A stretch of DNA of 64,000 nucleotides, taken from contig CAZTNC010000007.1 of NCBI GenBank assembly GCA_964614915.1, positions 78,305 through 142,304 on the forward strand, given 5' to 3'. This DNA is from WTFY01 sp964614915. GTDB lineage: Bacteria > Pseudomonadota > Gammaproteobacteria > UBA4575. Each line of letters starts with the position of its first letter. The first letter of the stretch is position 1. A program made the position numbers and the translations under genes. Under the pieces are notes generated by a model. That model was given only the letters and a program-made list of their open reading frames with translations. It did no database searches and had not been told where the DNA came from. Below are positions 63,767 to 64,000 of this stretch, one piece after another.

Positions 63767-64000
63767 GTGAAAGCTAGCGTCAAGATTGCCCAACGAACCC
63801 TCAGTCCATTCCATCGTTGTGTTCGTAAACGGCTTTCACGCACAAGTTCGTTATCCCGTACACCTGTTTTCGGTGGCCTCGCAGCAGTTTTTCTTCTGAT
63901 ACTTTGCTTGCCGCAGGCGCATGCTGCCCTCGGCGAGGAAGAGCAATTCGTTCTAAACAGCTTCTCGTTCCTGATCTGGGGAGCGCTGGTGATGTGGATG
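63767..64000 (+). CDS. amt: Ammonium transporter (3' end outside window)
   Basis: GTG start at 63767, six bases after AGGAG, then 78 codons open to the window edge. A signal peptide is plausible (basic N-terminus, hydrophobic AAVFLLILCLPQAHA), followed by FVLNSFSFLIWGALVMWM, which resembles the first transmembrane helix of Amt/MEP/Rh transporters. Amt proteins with a cleaved leader are usual in Gram-negative bacteria. The identity rests on about 20 residues plus topology, so confidence is moderate. A glnK gene is not visible upstream. Confidence 0.7.
   Translation, partial: MKASVKIAQRTLSPFHRCVRKRLSRTSSLSRTPVFGGLAAVFLLILCLPQAHAALGEEEQFVLNSFSFLIWGALVMWM

Overview
The window reads as ordinary chromosome of a gammaproteobacterium. 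Gene order supports this: leuS-lptE-holA-proA-nadD, rng-yhdP-nit-tldD-pmbA, aspS-nudB-yebC-ruvCAB-ybgC-tolQRAB-pal-cpoB-queE-queC-tRNA-Lys, fdxA-mutS-cinA-recA-recX-alaS-lysC-csrA. GC is moderately high and coding density is high. I cannot name the genus; the layout resembles sulfur-oxidising or Chromatiales-like lineages (inference). No insertion sequence, prophage, CRISPR array or rRNA was seen.

Layout. 1-8.3 kb: leuS (5' end missing), lptE, an inverted 3-hydroxyacid dehydrogenase, holA, proA, nadD and rng. 8.3-15.9 kb: yhdP, a nitrilase-family amidase, and tldD/pmbA. 15.9-18.3 kb (minus strand): a DUF3108 protein with purN and purM. 18.5-24 kb: a CDP-alcohol phosphatidyltransferase, hda, an ArsC-like protein, acylphosphatase, a zinc-ribbon protein, aspS, a Nudix hydrolase and an alpha/beta hydrolase. 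24-33.8 kb: yebC-ruvCAB, the complete Tol-Pal envelope operon, queE/queC and tRNA-Lys(TTT). 33.8-39.5 kb: the one accessory-looking block, all on the minus strand. It holds a tandem SagB-like nitroreductase, a TonB-dependent receptor broken by one extra G in a G6 run, and a small unknown ORF behind a good sigma70 promoter overlapped by a Fur-box-like sequence. 39.7-43.8 kb: acs, a cysteine hydrolase and a BepA-like protease. 43.9-49.2 kb: tusA, ilvN, ilvC, a Psd-like protein, pssA and leuA. 49.2-53.9 kb: type-4 UDG, rimI, prfC, cmoA and cmoB. 53.9-63.5 kb: fdxA, mutS, pncC, recA, recX, alaS, lysC and csrA. The window ends inside an ammonium transporter gene.

The most interesting material is regulatory. 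Upstream of leuA lies an unannotated 31-codon leader ORF ending in a run of Leu codons. That same Leu-codon stretch is complementary to the leuA Shine-Dalgarno over 11 bp (one G-U), which suggests translational attenuation by leucine. The csrA leader carries a GGA motif in a hairpin loop, the classic shape of a CsrA site, plus three further GGA motifs. The Psd-like protein in the pssA operon lacks both the Gly-Ser self-cleavage site and the catalytic His of phosphatidylserine decarboxylases. Perfect inverted repeats precede ilvN and psd. The SagB/TonB-receptor/Fur-box block is the best candidate for an undescribed, possibly iron-linked system.
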